Origin: Corynebacterium crudilactis
GTDB taxonomy: Bacteria; Actinomycetota; Actinomycetes; Mycobacteriales; Mycobacteriaceae
Assembly: GCF_001643015.1 (NCBI RefSeq)
Contig: NZ_CP015622.1
Span: 447,358 to 511,357 of the forward strand
Direction: 5' to 3'
DNA: 64,000 nt
The translations under genes and the position numbers were made by a program. Below the pieces are notes generated by a model. The model saw nothing but the letters and a program-made list of their open reading frames with translations. It was not told the origin of the DNA and made no database searches. The stretch's first letter is position 1. The number at the start of each line of letters is the position of its first letter. Shown piece by piece: positions 1 to 9,248 of this stretch.

Positions 1-1285
1 GGTTGAGGTAGCCCTTGAACACCTGTGGGCCCTTCACAAGGACTTCGCCTTCGGTGCCGTCTGGGACGGTTTCATCGAGGTTTTCTGGGTCTGCGATGCG
101 CACGATGGTGTCTGGGAATGGAACACCGACGTAGCCTTGGCGGCGGTGATCACTCATTGGGTTGCCCACGATCACTGGTGAGGTTTCGGTCAGTCCGTAA
201 CCTTCGACAAGGCGTCCGCCGGTGTGCTTTTCCCAACGTTCCACGGTGCGCTGAGAAAGAGTGGATGCGCCGGAGAATGCATTGCGGACACCCTTGATTG
301 GGATGCTTTCTTGCTCGGAGGCGTCGACAATCTTTTCATAAAGTGTTGGCACGCCTGGAAGCCAGGTTGGGGTGTGCTTTTTCATGATATTCATGATCAG
401 GTCGATACGGGGGGTTGGCAGGAGCACCATTTCGCCGCCGATGAACACGGACAGTGTGCCAACCATGGTCAGGCCGTATGCGTGGAACATTGGCAGAGCT
501 GCGAGCATACGTTCTGGTTTATCGCCAAGTCCTGGAACCCAGCTTTTGCCCTGCAACAAGTTGGAGAACAAGTTGCCGTGGGTTAGCTGCGCGCCCTTTG
601 GACGTCCGGTGGTTCCGGAGGTGTAGAGAATCAGTGCGACAGTTTCTTTGGTGACAGTTGGCTCGGAGACGACATCCTCGCCTTCGCCACCCATTGCTGC
701 GCTGGTCAAAGTTTCAAAAGGAACCGTATTTGGTGCAGCTCCGGACAGTGATTCACGGCTTTTGCGCAGCGCTGGGATAGGTAGCTTCAGCGCGAGACGC
801 TGGAGTGTAGGCATCGCGTTGATCATGTTGACCGACACGATGGTTTCCAGCTGAGTTTGGCCACGGAGCTTTTCCACAGTGGGGGAGGCTTTATCCCACA
901 CGATGGCCACGCGGGCGCCATGATCCTTGAAAGGTTCGAGCAGCTCATGGGTGGTGTAGAGCGGGTTGTGTTCAATGACAATCGCGCCGAGTTTCAGCAC
1001 TGCATAGAACGCTGCGATGTGCTGCGGACAGTTCGGGAGGATGATAGCTACGCGGTCGCCGGGGCGGACGCCTAAGGCGCGGAGACCAGCGGCGGCCTTG
1101 CGGACTTCCTTATCCAATTCGCCATAAGTTTGTGAGCGACCAAAAAAGTAGGTGGCTGGCTTATCTGCATTGATGGCCAGGTTGTTGTCATAAACGTCCA
1201 GGAGCGTGGTGTCGCCGTACTCCAGCGTGTGTGGAGTCCACTCTGGGTAATGCTGGAGCCAGGCTTTGGTTTCGTATGCTGACAT
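1..1285 (-). CDS. Long-chain acyl-CoA ligase (FadD-like), 3' part cut by window edge
   Basis: Reading the minus strand from ATG at 1285 gives an open frame to the window edge, about 428 codons. It carries the AMP-binding P-loop motif LILYTSGTTGRPKGAQLTHG near residue 215, preceded by a typical N-terminal ligase region (TYGELDNEVRKAAAGLR). Family knowledge: these enzymes activate fatty acids with ATP and CoA through an acyl-adenylate. An AAGGGA ribosome binding site lies just upstream of the ATG. The C-terminal lid domain is outside the window, so substrate class cannot be judged. It is divergent from mshA, with about 96 bp between the two starts. Function as acyl-CoA or acyl-AMP ligase is secure; the exact paralogue is not. 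Confidence 0.9.
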   Translation of the reverse strand, partial: MSAYETKAWLQHYPEWTPHTLEYGDTTLLDVYDNNLAINADKPATYFFGRSQTYGELDKEVRKAAAGLRALGVRPGDRVAIILPNCPQHIAAFYAVLKLGAIVIEHNPLYTTHELLEPFKDHGARVAIVWDKASPTVEKLRGQTQLETIVSVNMINAMPTLQRLALKLPIPALRKSRESLSGAAPNTVPFETLTSAAMGGEGEDVVSEPTVTKETVALILYTSGTTGRPKGAQLTHGNLFSNLLQGKSWVPGLGDKPERMLAALPMFHAYGLTMVGTLSVFIGGEMVLLPTPRIDLIMNIMKKHTPTWLPGVPTLYEKIVDASEQESIPIKGVRNAFSGASTLSQRTVERWEKHTGGRLVEGYGLTETSPVIVGNPMSDHRRQGYVGVPFPDTIVRIADPENLDETVPDGTEGEVLVKGPQVFKGYLN

Positions 1286-1381
1286 GGTGTCCCTTCAAAT
1301 ACGTCTAAGTTCGTTGCCCCTAAGTATATAGAGACGCCCCAACACACACCGTGGTCATGTACTGGGATCTAGAATGGCTGC

Positions 1382-2662
1382 ATGCGCGTAGCTATGATTT
1401 CCATGCACACCTCCCCGTTGCAGCAGCCGGGTACAGGTGATTCAGGCGGTATGAACGTCTATATCCTGTCCACTGCAACTGAGCTGGCGAAACAGGGTAT
1501 TGAGGTGGATATTTATACCCGGGCCACCAGGCCTTCGCAAGGTGAGATTGTGCAGGTGGCTAAGAATTTGCGGGTCATTAACATTGCCGCCGGACCTTAT
1601 GAAGGTTTGTCTAAGGAGGAGCTGCCTACTCAGTTGGCGGCTTTTTCGGGCGGTATGTTGGTGTTTACGCGCCGGGAGAAGGTTACTTATGATCTGATCC
1701 ATTCTCACTATTGGCTGTCGGGGCAGGTGGGGTGGTTGATGCGTGATTTGTGGCGGATTCCCTTGATTCATACGGCTCATACGTTGGCTGCGGTGAAAAA
1801 TTCTTATCGGGATGATTCGGACACTCCGGAGTCGGAGGCGCGTCGTATTTGTGAGCAGCAGCTGGTAGATAATGCGGATGTGTTGGCGGTGAATACGCAT
1901 GAGGAGCTGCAGGATTTGATGCATCACTATGATGCGGATCCGGAGCGTATTTCTGTGGTGTCGCCGGGTGCGGATATTGATTTGTATAGCCCTGGTAATG
2001 ATCGTGCGACGGAGCGTTCTCGCCGCGAGTTGGGCATTCCTTTGCACACTAAAGTGGTTGCGTTTGTGGGTAGGTTGCAGCCGTTTAAGGGGCCACAGGT
2101 GCTGATTAGAGCGGTGGCGGAGTTGTTTGAGCGAGATCCGGAGCGCAATCTGCGAGTGCTTATTTGTGGTGGGCCTTCTGGTCCAAATGCGACGCCGGAT
2201 ACGTATAGGGCGATGGCTGTGGAACTGGGCGTCGAAAAGCGAATTCGCTTTTTGGATCCGCGCCCGCCGAGCGAGCTGGTGGCCATTTATCGGGCGGCTG
2301 ACATCGTGGCCGTGCCAAGTTTTAATGAATCTTTTGGGCTGGTTGCCATGGAGGCGCAAGCCAGCGGCACGCCGGTTATTGCGGCCCGGGTGGGCGGTTT
2401 GCCCATCGCAGTTGCAGAAGGCGAGACCGGATTGCTTGTCGACGGACACTCCCCGCAAGCCTGGGCCGACGCCTTGTCCACTCTTTTAGACGATGATGAA
2501 ACGCGCATCAGAATGGGCGAAGATGCTGTTGAACACGCCAGAACTTTCTCCTGGGCAGCCACCGCAGCGCAATTATCGTCGCTGTACAACGACGCCATCA
2601 CCAATGAAAGTGTCGATGGTGAAACGCATCACGGTCAAGTAACCGCGCGTCGTGCAACATAA
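1382..2662 (+). CDS. mshA: D-inositol-3-phosphate glycosyltransferase MshA
   Basis: First committed enzyme of mycothiol synthesis; transfers GlcNAc from UDP-GlcNAc to inositol-1-phosphate. The 426-residue product is a GT-B, GT4 family protein. Visible residues fit the known C. glutamicum enzyme: the Gly-rich GDSGGMN loop (19-25), K78, T134 and R154 of the inositol-phosphate pocket, the nucleotide-diphosphate pair R231 and K236 in GRLQPFKG, and the E316/E324 EX7E pair in [12 protein letters not shown]. Start ATG follows directly on 'ctgc'; no strong Shine-Dalgarno is visible, so a short or absent leader is possible. Followed after 18 bp by gpmA in the same direction. I recall the ATCC 13032 protein as very similar but not identical. 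Confidence 0.97.
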   Translation: MRVAMISMHTSPLQQPGTGDSGGMNVYILSTATELAKQGIEVDIYTRATRPSQGEIVQVAKNLRVINIAAGPYEGLSKEELPTQLAAFSGGMLVFTRREKVTYDLIHSHYWLSGQVGWLMRDLWRIPLIHTAHTLAAVKNSYRDDSDTPESEARRICEQQLVDNADVLAVNTHEELQDLMHHYDADPERISVVSPGADIDLYSPGNDRATERSRRELGIPLHTKVVAFVGRLQPFKGPQVLIRAVAELFERDPERNLRVLICGGPSGPNATPDTYRAMAVELGVEKRIRFLDPRPPSELVAIYRAADIVAVPSFNESFGLVAMEAQASGTPVIAARVGGLPIAVAEGETGLLVDGHSPQAWADALSTLLDDDETRIRMGEDAVEHARTFSWAATAAQLSSLYNDAITNESVDGETHHGQVTARRAT

Positions 2663-2680
2663 AGTGGCAAACTGTTAGTT

Positions 2681-3427
2681 ATGACTAACGGAAAACTGAT
2701 TCTTCTTCGTCACGGTCAGAGCGAATGGAACGCATCCAACCAGTTCACTGGATGGGTCGACGTCAATCTGACCGCACAGGGTGAAACCGAGGCTAAGCGC
2801 GGCGGCGAGCTTCTCGCTGATGCCGGCATCCTCCCCGGCGTTGTTTATACTTCTTTGCTGCGCCGTGCGATTCGCACCGCAAACCTTGCGCTGAATGCAG
2901 CGGACCGCCACTGGATCCCAGTCATCCGCGATTGGCGCCTCAACGAACGTCACTACGGTGCACTGCAGGGCCTGGACAAGGCTGCCACCAAGGAAAAGTA
3001 CGGCGATGACCAGTTCATGGAGTGGCGTCGTTCTTATGACACCCCACCACCAGAGCTTGCCGATGACGCCGAGTTCTCCCAGGCTAATGACCCTCGTTAC
3101 GCGGACCTCGATGTAGTTCCACGCACCGAGTGCCTGAAGGACGTTGTGGTTCGTTTCGTTCCTTATTTCGAGGAAGAAATCCTGCCACGCGCGAAGAAGG
3201 GCGAAACCGTCCTCATCGCAGCCCACGGAAACTCCCTGCGTGCGCTGGTTAAGCACCTCGATGGCATTTCTGATGCTGATATCGCGGAGCTCAACATCCC
3301 AACCGGTATCCCACTGGTCTACGAAATCACCGAAGACGGTTCCGTAGTTAACCCAGGCGGAACTTACCTTGATCCTGAGGCAGCAGCAGCCGGCGCGGCC
3401 GCAGTAGCAAATCAGGGCAATAAGTAG
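2681..3427 (+). CDS. gpmA: 2,3-bisphosphoglycerate-dependent phosphoglycerate mutase
   Basis: Interconverts 3- and 2-phosphoglycerate in glycolysis. The 248 residues match the dPGM family length. The phosphorylated histidine lies in [10 protein letters not shown] (H11), with R62, E89 and the second catalytic histidine H182 (AAHGNS) in place. The C-terminus is Ala-rich ([16 protein letters not shown]). The start codon lies in the loop of a small GTTAGT/ACTAAC inverted repeat (2674-2689), which could affect initiation; that is inference. Gene order mshA-gpm-senX3-regX3 is the same as in mycobacteria. Confidence 0.97.
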   Translation: MTNGKLILLRHGQSEWNASNQFTGWVDVNLTAQGETEAKRGGELLADAGILPGVVYTSLLRRAIRTANLALNAADRHWIPVIRDWRLNERHYGALQGLDKAATKEKYGDDQFMEWRRSYDTPPPELADDAEFSQANDPRYADLDVVPRTECLKDVVVRFVPYFEEEILPRAKKGETVLIAAHGNSLRALVKHLDGISDADIAELNIPTGIPLVYEITEDGSVVNPGGTYLDPEAAAAGAAAVANQGNK

Positions 3428-3437
3428 TTATTTGTAG

Positions 3438-4682
3438 GTGAGCACTCTTCTTGCTTTCGTATCGGGCGCGGTCCTCATGGGCCTCGCCCTACCTGCGTAT
3501 ACGAAAATTAAAGATCGGATGCGTCGCCACAAATCCGCGGTCACCCTGTCCGAAAATCAGGTAACTACCGTCGGGCAGGTCCTTCACCTGGCGATTCAGG
3601 GCTCCCCAACAGGAATTACAGTTGTGGATCGCGCCGGAGACGTCATTTTATCCAATGGTCGTGCCCACGAACTGGGCATCGTCCATGAACGTTCCGTGGA
3701 TAGCAACGTGTGGCGTGTTGCGCAGGAAGCTTTCGAGGATCAAGAAACCCACTCCTTGGACGTCCACCCAGACCGCAATCCGCGGCGCCCGGGTAGTCGC
3801 ATCACTGCGGTGCAGGCGGTGGTCAAGCCTTTAACGCTTATCGACGATCGCTTCGTTATCATCTATGCCTCCGATGAATCTGAAAATGTTCGTATGGAAT
3901 CGGCCCGCCGAGATTTCGTCGCAAACGTCTCCCACGAACTGAAAACCCCAGTCGGCGCCATGGCTCTTCTCGCAGAAGCTCTCATGGAATCCTCCGAGGA
4001 TCCGGAACAAGTGGAATACTTCGGTTCCAGACTTCACCGCGAAGCCCACCGCATGGCCGACATGATCAATGAACTGATCTCCCTTTCTAAACTTCAGGGC
4101 GCCGAACGACTCCCCGATATGGAACCCATCAAAGCGGACCTCATCATCGACGAAGCCATCGAGCGCACCCAACTGGCAGCAGACAACGCCAACATTGAAA
4201 TCATTCGTGATGATCGCACTGGCGTATGGGTAGAAGCCGATCGATCTTTGCTGGTCACGGCATTAGCCAACCTGATCGGCAACGCGATCAACTATTCCCC
4301 ACAGTCCGTCCCAGTATCCGTTTCTCAAAGCATCCGCAATGGCGTCGTGATGATTCGAGTTACCGACCGTGGCATCGGCATCGCCCCCGAAGACCAATCC
4401 CGAGTTTTCGAAAGATTTTTCCGCGTAGACAAAGCCCGTTCCCGCCAAACCGGCGGCACTGGCCTTGGCCTTGCCATAGTCAAACATGTCATGGCCAACC
4501 ATGGCGGTAGTATTAGTTTGTGGTCACGGCCTGGCACAGGCTCCACATTCACACTTGAACTCCCCGTATATCACCCAGAGTCCAAGGAACCGGCAGAATC
4601 TAAGCAGGGACCTAGTTTGGATTCACCCATTCGCACGACTGCGTCCAATAAAACACCTGGACGCCGAAAGGAAAAACCATGA
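3438..4682 (+). CDS. senX3: Sensor histidine kinase, SenX3 type
   Basis: Membrane sensor of a two-component system, 414 residues, GTG start 10 bp after gpmA. One N-terminal membrane segment (residues 3-22) is followed by a PAS-like domain (about 45-150), a HisKA domain with phospho-acceptor H166 in FVANVSHELKTP, and an HATPase domain with N282 (N box), DRGIGI (310-315) and GGTGLGLA (339-346). The C-terminal 40 residues are low complexity. It overlaps the response regulator gene by ATGA. By synteny with Mycobacterium SenX3-RegX3 it is expected to respond to phosphate supply; note that C. glutamicum also has the separate PhoRS phosphate system, so the signal here is uncertain. Confidence 0.9.
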   Translation: MSTLLAFVSGAVLMGLALPAYTKIKDRMRRHKSAVTLSENQVTTVGQVLHLAIQGSPTGITVVDRAGDVILSNGRAHELGIVHERSVDSNVWRVAQEAFEDQETHSLDVHPDRNPRRPGSRITAVQAVVKPLTLIDDRFVIIYASDESENVRMESARRDFVANVSHELKTPVGAMALLAEALMESSEDPEQVEYFGSRLHREAHRMADMINELISLSKLQGAERLPDMEPIKADLIIDEAIERTQLAADNANIEIIRDDRTGVWVEADRSLLVTALANLIGNAINYSPQSVPVSVSQSIRNGVVMIRVTDRGIGIAPEDQSRVFERFFRVDKARSRQTGGTGLGLAIVKHVMANHGGSISLWSRPGTGSTFTLELPVYHPESKEPAESKQGPSLDSPIRTTASNKTPGRRKEKP

Positions 4683-5377
4683 CGACAATCCTGATCGTTG
4701 AAGATGAGGAATCGTTAGCAGATCCTTTGGCCTTTCTTCTTCGCAAAGAAGGTTTCGACACCATCATCGCCGGTGATGGTCCAACCGCCCTTGTGGAGTT
4801 CAGTCGGAACGAAGTCGACATCGTCCTGCTTGACCTCATGCTTCCCGGAATGTCCGGCACTGACGTCTGCAAAGAACTCCGTAACGTCTCTACCGTTCCT
4901 GTCATCATGGTGACTGCCCGCGATTCCGAGATCGACAAAGTAGTGGGCCTGGAACTAGGTGCAGATGATTATGTCACCAAGCCTTATTCTTCCCGCGAAT
5001 TGATCGCACGCATCCGTGCAGTGCTGCGCCGCCGTGGCGTTTCCGAGAGCGAAGCCGAAGATCTAGCTATGGACGAGCAAATCCTCGAAGGTGGCCGAGT
5101 CCGCATGGACGTGGATTCTCACACGGTGACCGTCAATGGCGAACCAGTGAGCATGCCCCTGAAGGAATTCGACCTTTTGGAGTACCTCCTCCGCAACGCC
5201 GGTAGGGTACTGACCCGCGGACAGCTCATTGACCGAATTTGGGGCGCAGATTATGTCGGCGACACCAAAACTTTGGACGTCCACGTGAAACGGTTGCGTT
5301 CCAAGATCGAAGAAGAGCCATCTCGCCCCCGTTACCTCGTCACCGTGCGTGGATTGGGCTATAAATTTGAGCTGTAG
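4679..5377 (+). CDS. regX3: OmpR/PhoB-family response regulator, RegX3 type
   Basis: Partner of the kinase just upstream, with which it shares an ATGA stop/start overlap, so the two are translationally coupled. The 232 residues comprise a receiver domain (1-120) with acidic pocket E8-D9, phospho-acceptor D52 in LLDLMLPGMSG and the K in DDYVTKPYS, then a winged-helix DNA-binding domain (about 130-230) ending in LVTVRGLGYKFEL. A hairpin terminator follows immediately. Target genes cannot be read from this window. Confidence 0.92.
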   Translation: MTTILIVEDEESLADPLAFLLRKEGFDTIIAGDGPTALVEFSRNEVDIVLLDLMLPGMSGTDVCKELRNVSTVPVIMVTARDSEIDKVVGLELGADDYVTKPYSSRELIARIRAVLRRRGVSESEAEDLAMDEQILEGGRVRMDVDSHTVTVNGEPVSMPLKEFDLLEYLLRNAGRVLTRGQLIDRIWGADYVGDTKTLDVHVKRLRSKIEEEPSRPRYLVTVRGLGYKFEL

Positions 5378-5395
5378 GGCCTAGCTCATCGCAAT

Positions 5396-5453
5396 ACCAA
5401 ACCACACTGCCCACGAGACTGTTTTTCAGCCCTCGTGGGCAGTGTGGTTTGGT
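5396..5453. terminator. Perfect 22-bp hairpin after regX3
   Basis: Arms 5396-5417 and 5432-5453 are perfectly complementary (ACCAAACCACACTGCCCACG and two more bases), loop of 14 nt containing TTTTT. It lies 18 bp after the regX3 stop and probably ends the mshA-gpmA-senX3-regX3 transcript, though the T-run after the stem is short. It is also the head of repeat copy A. Confidence 0.7.
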
Positions 5454-5648
5454 TAATAGACCTCAAAACCGGTCACAGGTGCCCAAAGATCAAGTTTTAG
5501 GAGTCCGTGGGCACTCTCGTTTGGTCGGCTTCAAAAAGCGTGCAGGGCCCCAGAAAAATCGACTCACTGTGTGGCTGTTAGACGGCTTAGCCCAAGCCCA
5601 TCTAGGGGAACGTTCATTCGAAAAATTGAACCTCTTAAATTGGCTCCT
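5396..5648 (+). repeat. Dispersed hairpin/tail repeat, copy A
   Basis: Fills most of the 314-bp gap between regX3 and the DUF559 gene. It has a perfect hairpin head (5396-5453), a second, degenerate arm set with AAACCGGTCA (5464-5475) and CCGTGGGCACT (5503-5515 region), and a tail from CAGAAAAATCGAC (5551) to CCTCTTAAATTGGCTCC (5648). Head and second arm match copy B (46202-46335); the tail matches copies C, D, E, B and F. No ORF in this gap looks like a gene. Confidence 0.75.
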
Positions 5649-5691
5649 AGCGCTTGGGAACCTTTTGCGTAGATGCGCAGTCTAACCAGGT

Positions 5692-6570
5692 ATGGACAAT
5701 TATCATTCTTACCTCTGGCCAGTAACCTATGAAGAGCTTTCCCATGAAATAACCAAGTGGAAGTTCTACAAACACTTCACCAAAATATCGGGCACAGTCT
5801 TTTTAAGAAATGACCTCATCGATGATTCTCATTTAGTCACCCAAGCTCTCCTTAAACGGGTGCCCAATGGAATTCTTCGAGGATACGCAGCGCTAAAACA
5901 GCGAGGTTATGAACTTCTCGATGATGACTGGATGCCCTTCATCAGTATTTCCGGAGATCGCACGAAAAAATTAGCATCAAAGGGAACCATCATCCGGAGA
6001 GAAGATCCAGAAAAGACCCTGCGCAGCGGTGACATTACTTTAGTTACGGACTCTCAGGCACTCATCGATATTTTCACGCTGCACAAACTCCACAACTTTG
6101 AGAATCAGATCGCGCTCATTGATCATCTACTCAGGCAGCGTCCAGATTTGTACCAAGAAATCGCAGCGGAGCCTGAATTACAAAAACATGCCGAATTTGC
6201 CGATGCCTTTGCGGAATCTCGGCCGGAATCACGACTGAGGGTACGACTTCATCTACTGGGGTATCGGAATTTTATTCCACAGATTCGGGTCGATCATGAA
6301 GGCTCTGTATTTTATTTAGATTTAGCTGATCCGGTGTGGAGAATTGCTCTCGAATACAACGGTGGGTGGCATTACAACTCTGAGCAGAGGGCACGGGATT
6401 CTTATCGGAAGAATGCGTTGAAAAGTGCAGGTTGGGATGTTTTTGAGATCACAGCAAAAACTTTAAACAACACTGGAGAGTGGGAGTATTTTCTGCAGCA
6501 GATAGGCGTGACGCTTAAAAGGAAACAAGCGGAACGCCGACGCAGATTGCCAATGCAAACGGTTAGCTGA
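5692..6570 (+). CDS. DUF559/Vsr-like PD-(D/E)XK fold protein
   Basis: A 292-residue soluble protein. The C-terminal part resembles the DUF559 family of small nuclease-like domains: E179 in ESRLRVRLHLLGY, then FYLDLADPVWRIALEYNGGWHY with D210 and E221, and RDSYRKNALKSAGWDVFEIT. That spacing fits a PD-(D/E)XK nuclease core. The N-terminal 150 residues (RGYAALKQRGYELLDDDW) resemble the region that precedes DUF559 in many actinobacterial proteins of unknown role. Its stop overlaps the convergent permease gene by 8 bp. Nuclease activity is inferred from motif layout only; the substrate is unknown. Confidence 0.7.
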   Translation: MDNYHSYLWPVTYEELSHEITKWKFYKHFTKISGTVFLRNDLIDDSHLVTQALLKRVPNGILRGYAALKQRGYELLDDDWMPFISISGDRTKKLASKGTIIRREDPEKTLRSGDITLVTDSQALIDIFTLHKLHNFENQIALIDHLLRQRPDLYQEIAAEPELQKHAEFADAFAESRPESRLRVRLHLLGYRNFIPQIRVDHEGSVFYLDLADPVWRIALEYNGGWHYNSEQRARDSYRKNALKSAGWDVFEITAKTLNNTGEWEYFLQQIGVTLKRKQAERRRRLPMQTVS

Positions 6571-9223
6571 TTGCTTCCAATGGCGAAACTCTTGAGGCTT
6601 GGTTGGCTGGGATGAGGGCAGCAATTCCTCCGATGATGATCGCGGCAAGCAGCATGAACCCGATTTGGGTCCAGGGGAATTCCACTGGAGCCATGCCGCG
6701 GGAACGTAGACAGCTCACGATTGCCCAGCCCACAAAGGTGCCAAGGAAAAGTCCAAGGATGGCGCCGTGGATGGATAAAATTACGGATTCGAAGGTGATC
6801 ATTGCGCGGATCTGGCCTCGTTGGACACCGGTTGCTCGCAGGATTCCGATTTCGCGGGTGCGTTCACTAATGGAGAGGAACAATGTGTTCACAATGCCCA
6901 GAACTGCGATGATTACTGCGAGTGCCAGGAGACCGTAGACGATGCCCAGCAGCTGATTGATTTGGGTGCCGAGGCTGCCGTGAAATTCTTCTTTAGATTT
7001 TACTTGCACGATGAGGAAAGAGGAGACGGCGTTGACGAGGATATCGCGTAGATCATCGTTTGCGGTAGAGCCATCGCCATTGACGAAGATTTGGGAGCGA
7101 TGGTAGGCATCGGCTGTGGTGATCACTCGGTTGGTGGCTGCGGCGTTGACCATGAGGTGTCCCACGAGGTTAGTTTCTGCGTAGATGCCGGTGATAGGAA
7201 CGCGGATTCCATCTTCGGAGCCGTAGGGGTTGACGGTGACGGTATCGCCAACGTCGAGGTCGGATTGGTCTGCGTAGGTGGTGGAGATCATCACGCCGGG
7301 TGCATCCCCGGTGAATGCTTCGCCGGAGCGGACGGCGAGGTTGAGGAATGCGGATAGGTTGCCGTCGAAAATTGTGGTGGATTCATTGTCCCAGCCGTTG
7401 ACTTGGATGGGGCCGGTCATAAGCGTGCCCACGGAATCGACGCCTGGTGTTTCTTCAACTTTGGTGGCGACAGTGGATGGCATGGATAGCGATCGGGAGC
7501 CGCCGGCTGGTTGGCCGGGGGTCATGGTGCCACCGATGCTGTCGAGGACATAGGAGGATTGGATGGTGGATTCCATGGAACCGAATACGCTGGCGCGGGT
7601 GGTGGCTCCGATGACTCCTACGCAGGCTACTAGTCCGACGCTGAGGGTCACGGCCAATGCGGTGGTCGCGGACCTGCGCGGATTGCGGAGTGTATTGCGT
7701 TGAGCAAGCTTGCCGACGGTTCGAAACGGTGCCATTAGCGTCACGCCGAGTGATCTCGAAGTAGCCATGATCAACGCCGGACCGGACAGCGTGAGTGCGA
7801 AGAACATCAGAAGTAGACCAGCGCCGATGAGGCCTAAACGTGGTTCTGTTTTGAAGTCATCGCCATTGACCCCGGATACAAGGGCACCGGCAACAGTCAG
7901 GCTGATACCTAAAGTGCACATCACGGCGCTGATGAGGAATCGAATTTTACCGAGGCTGTTGCTGCGTGCATCGGAAGATTCAAAAGCCTGAACTGGCGGT
8001 AGATTTCCGGCGCGGTGGGCTGGGGCAATCGCGCTGAGCACCGTGGCAGTGACGGCGAAGAGGACGGGGATAACGAAGGATCCGGTGTTGTAAATGATGG
8101 TGATGGAAGAGAGGGCATCACCGAGTTGGTTTAGTACCTGTACCAGGGCGTTGACCACACTGAAGCCCACAGCAATGCCGATTAAGCCACCAATTAGACC
8201 AATGAATACTGCTTCCATGATGACGGAGAATCCGATTTGGAATGTGGAGACACCGATGGAGCGCAGCAGGGCGAATTCGCTGGTGCGCTGTGCAACAATC
8301 ATCGCGAATGTATTGGCGATGATAAATGAGCCCACGATCAGAGCGATTGCTGCGAAAGCAAGGAGCACGTATTTCATGAATTCCAGCTGGGTGGCGGTAT
8401 CCCCGGTGGTTTTCTCAATGATTTGTTCCGGCAGCAGAGGCATCAGATCACGGTGGGCTTTGCCAATGCGATTGCGCACAGATATCGGATCAGTGCCATC
8501 GTGCACTGCGATGGTGATCTGGCTGGCGTGGCTTCCGTTGGTAAAAAGTTCCAAATAGCGAGAAGGGCTAAAACCAACACCGACCCAGCCTGCAACATCT
8601 GAATTAGATTCAAAAATGCCTGAGAGGGAGGCCTCAACGCGCTCAGTTGGGGTGATGATAGTTAATTCATCACCGACGGACAGCCCGCCTCTTTTTGCTG
8701 CCGAAGCATTGACCACCACTTCATTAGCGTCGGAGGGGAAGTGGCCGTCGATAAGCGTGGGCTCGGGGGAGACCCACTGACCTTGTGGGTAGATGGCCAG
8801 CGGGTGCGTGCCAGAGCTGCCGGCTTGGAGGGGATCGCCGTGCGAATCGGTGAGGATGAGCGCGGATTGGCCGGTCATGGTGGTGCCGGACGGCATACCT
8901 GGGCCATCACCGATCACGTTGACCGCGCGGACCTCAGGGAAATGCTGAATTTCAGCGATGACCTCAAAGGGCACCCCGTCAGGGTTGTTTTGTTGCGCGA
9001 TAACGCCCAAATCAACGCCTTCAACGCCGGCATCAACGATGGAGGAAAATGTGCGCTCCAAAGAATTAGTGAGCAGCAGGGAACCACACAAAAATGCGGT
9101 GCCCAAAACCACCGACAGCACAGTTAACGCCATGCGCAGCTTATTTGCTACAACACTGCGCCAAGTGATGGTGCGCAGTGGCGAATTTAAAAAATCCTTT
9201 GCTGCTTTTAAGCCGGTGATAAT
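6563..9223 (-). CDS. FtsX/MacB-type ABC permease, two FtsX domains, unusual start
   Basis: A large inner-membrane protein: N-terminal membrane segment, extracytoplasmic domain, three-helix FtsX block (ATQLEFMKYVLLAFAAIALIVG onwards), a linker with two or more helices, a second extracytoplasmic domain and a second FtsX block ending PANQASRVSPLEAIS. This is the layout of permeases that export or shuttle lipids, peptides or lipoproteins with a separate ATPase. The first ATG is at 9133, but the frame stays open upstream to a TAG at 9232-9230, and those 30 codons read DFLNSPLRTITWRSVVANKLR, the cytoplasmic segment usual before the first helix. No ATG, GTG or TTG exists there; an AGGAGG site (9231-9226) precedes in-frame ATT (9223) and ATC (9220). 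I therefore place the start at about 9223. No ATPase gene is adjacent. Confidence 0.8.
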   Translation of the reverse strand: MITGLKAAKDFLNSPLRTITWRSVVANKLRMALTVLSVVLGTAFLCGSLLLTNSLERTFSSIVDAGVEGVDLGVIAQQNNPDGVPFEVIAEIQHFPEVRAVNVIGDGPGMPSGTTMTGQSALILTDSHGDPLQAGSSGTHPLAIYPQGQWVSPEPTLIDGHFPSDANEVVVNASAAKRGGLSVGDELTIITPTERVEASLSGIFESNSDVAGWVGVGFSPSRYLELFTNGSHASQITIAVHDGTDPISVRNRIGKAHRDLMPLLPEQIIEKTTGDTATQLEFMKYVLLAFAAIALIVGSFIIANTFAMIVAQRTSEFALLRSIGVSTFQIGFSVIMEAVFIGLIGGLIGIAVGFSVVNALVQVLNQLGDALSSITIIYNTGSFVIPVLFAVTATVLSAIAPAHRAGNLPPVQAFESSDARSNSLGKIRFLISAVMCTLGISLTVAGALVSGVNGDDFKTEPRLGLIGAGLLLMFFALTLSGPALIMATSRSLGVTLMAPFRTVGKLAQRNTLRNPRRSATTALAVTLSVGLVACVGVIGATTRASVFGSMESTIQSSYVLDSIGGTMTPGQPAGGSRSLSMPSTVATKVEETPGVDSVGTLMTGPIQVNGWDNESTTIFDGNLSAFLNLAVRSGEAFTGDAPGVMISTTYADQSDLDVGDTVTVNPYGSEDGIRVPITGIYAETNLVGHLMVNAAATNRVITTADAYHRSQIFVNGDGSTANDDLRDILVNAVSSFLIVQVKSKEEFHGSLGTQINQLLGIVYGLLALAVIIAVLGIVNTLFLSISERTREIGILRATGVQRGQIRAMITFESVILSIHGAILGLFLGTFVGWAIVSCLRSRGMAPVEFPWTQIGFMLLAAIIIGGIAALIPANQASRVSPLEAIS

Positions 9224-9248
9224 GTCCTCCTAGAAATTCTCCTTAAGT

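Noticed and set aside
1442..2458. 338-codon minus-strand frame
   Set aside because: Shadow of mshA; Arg/His-rich composition as expected for an antisense frame.
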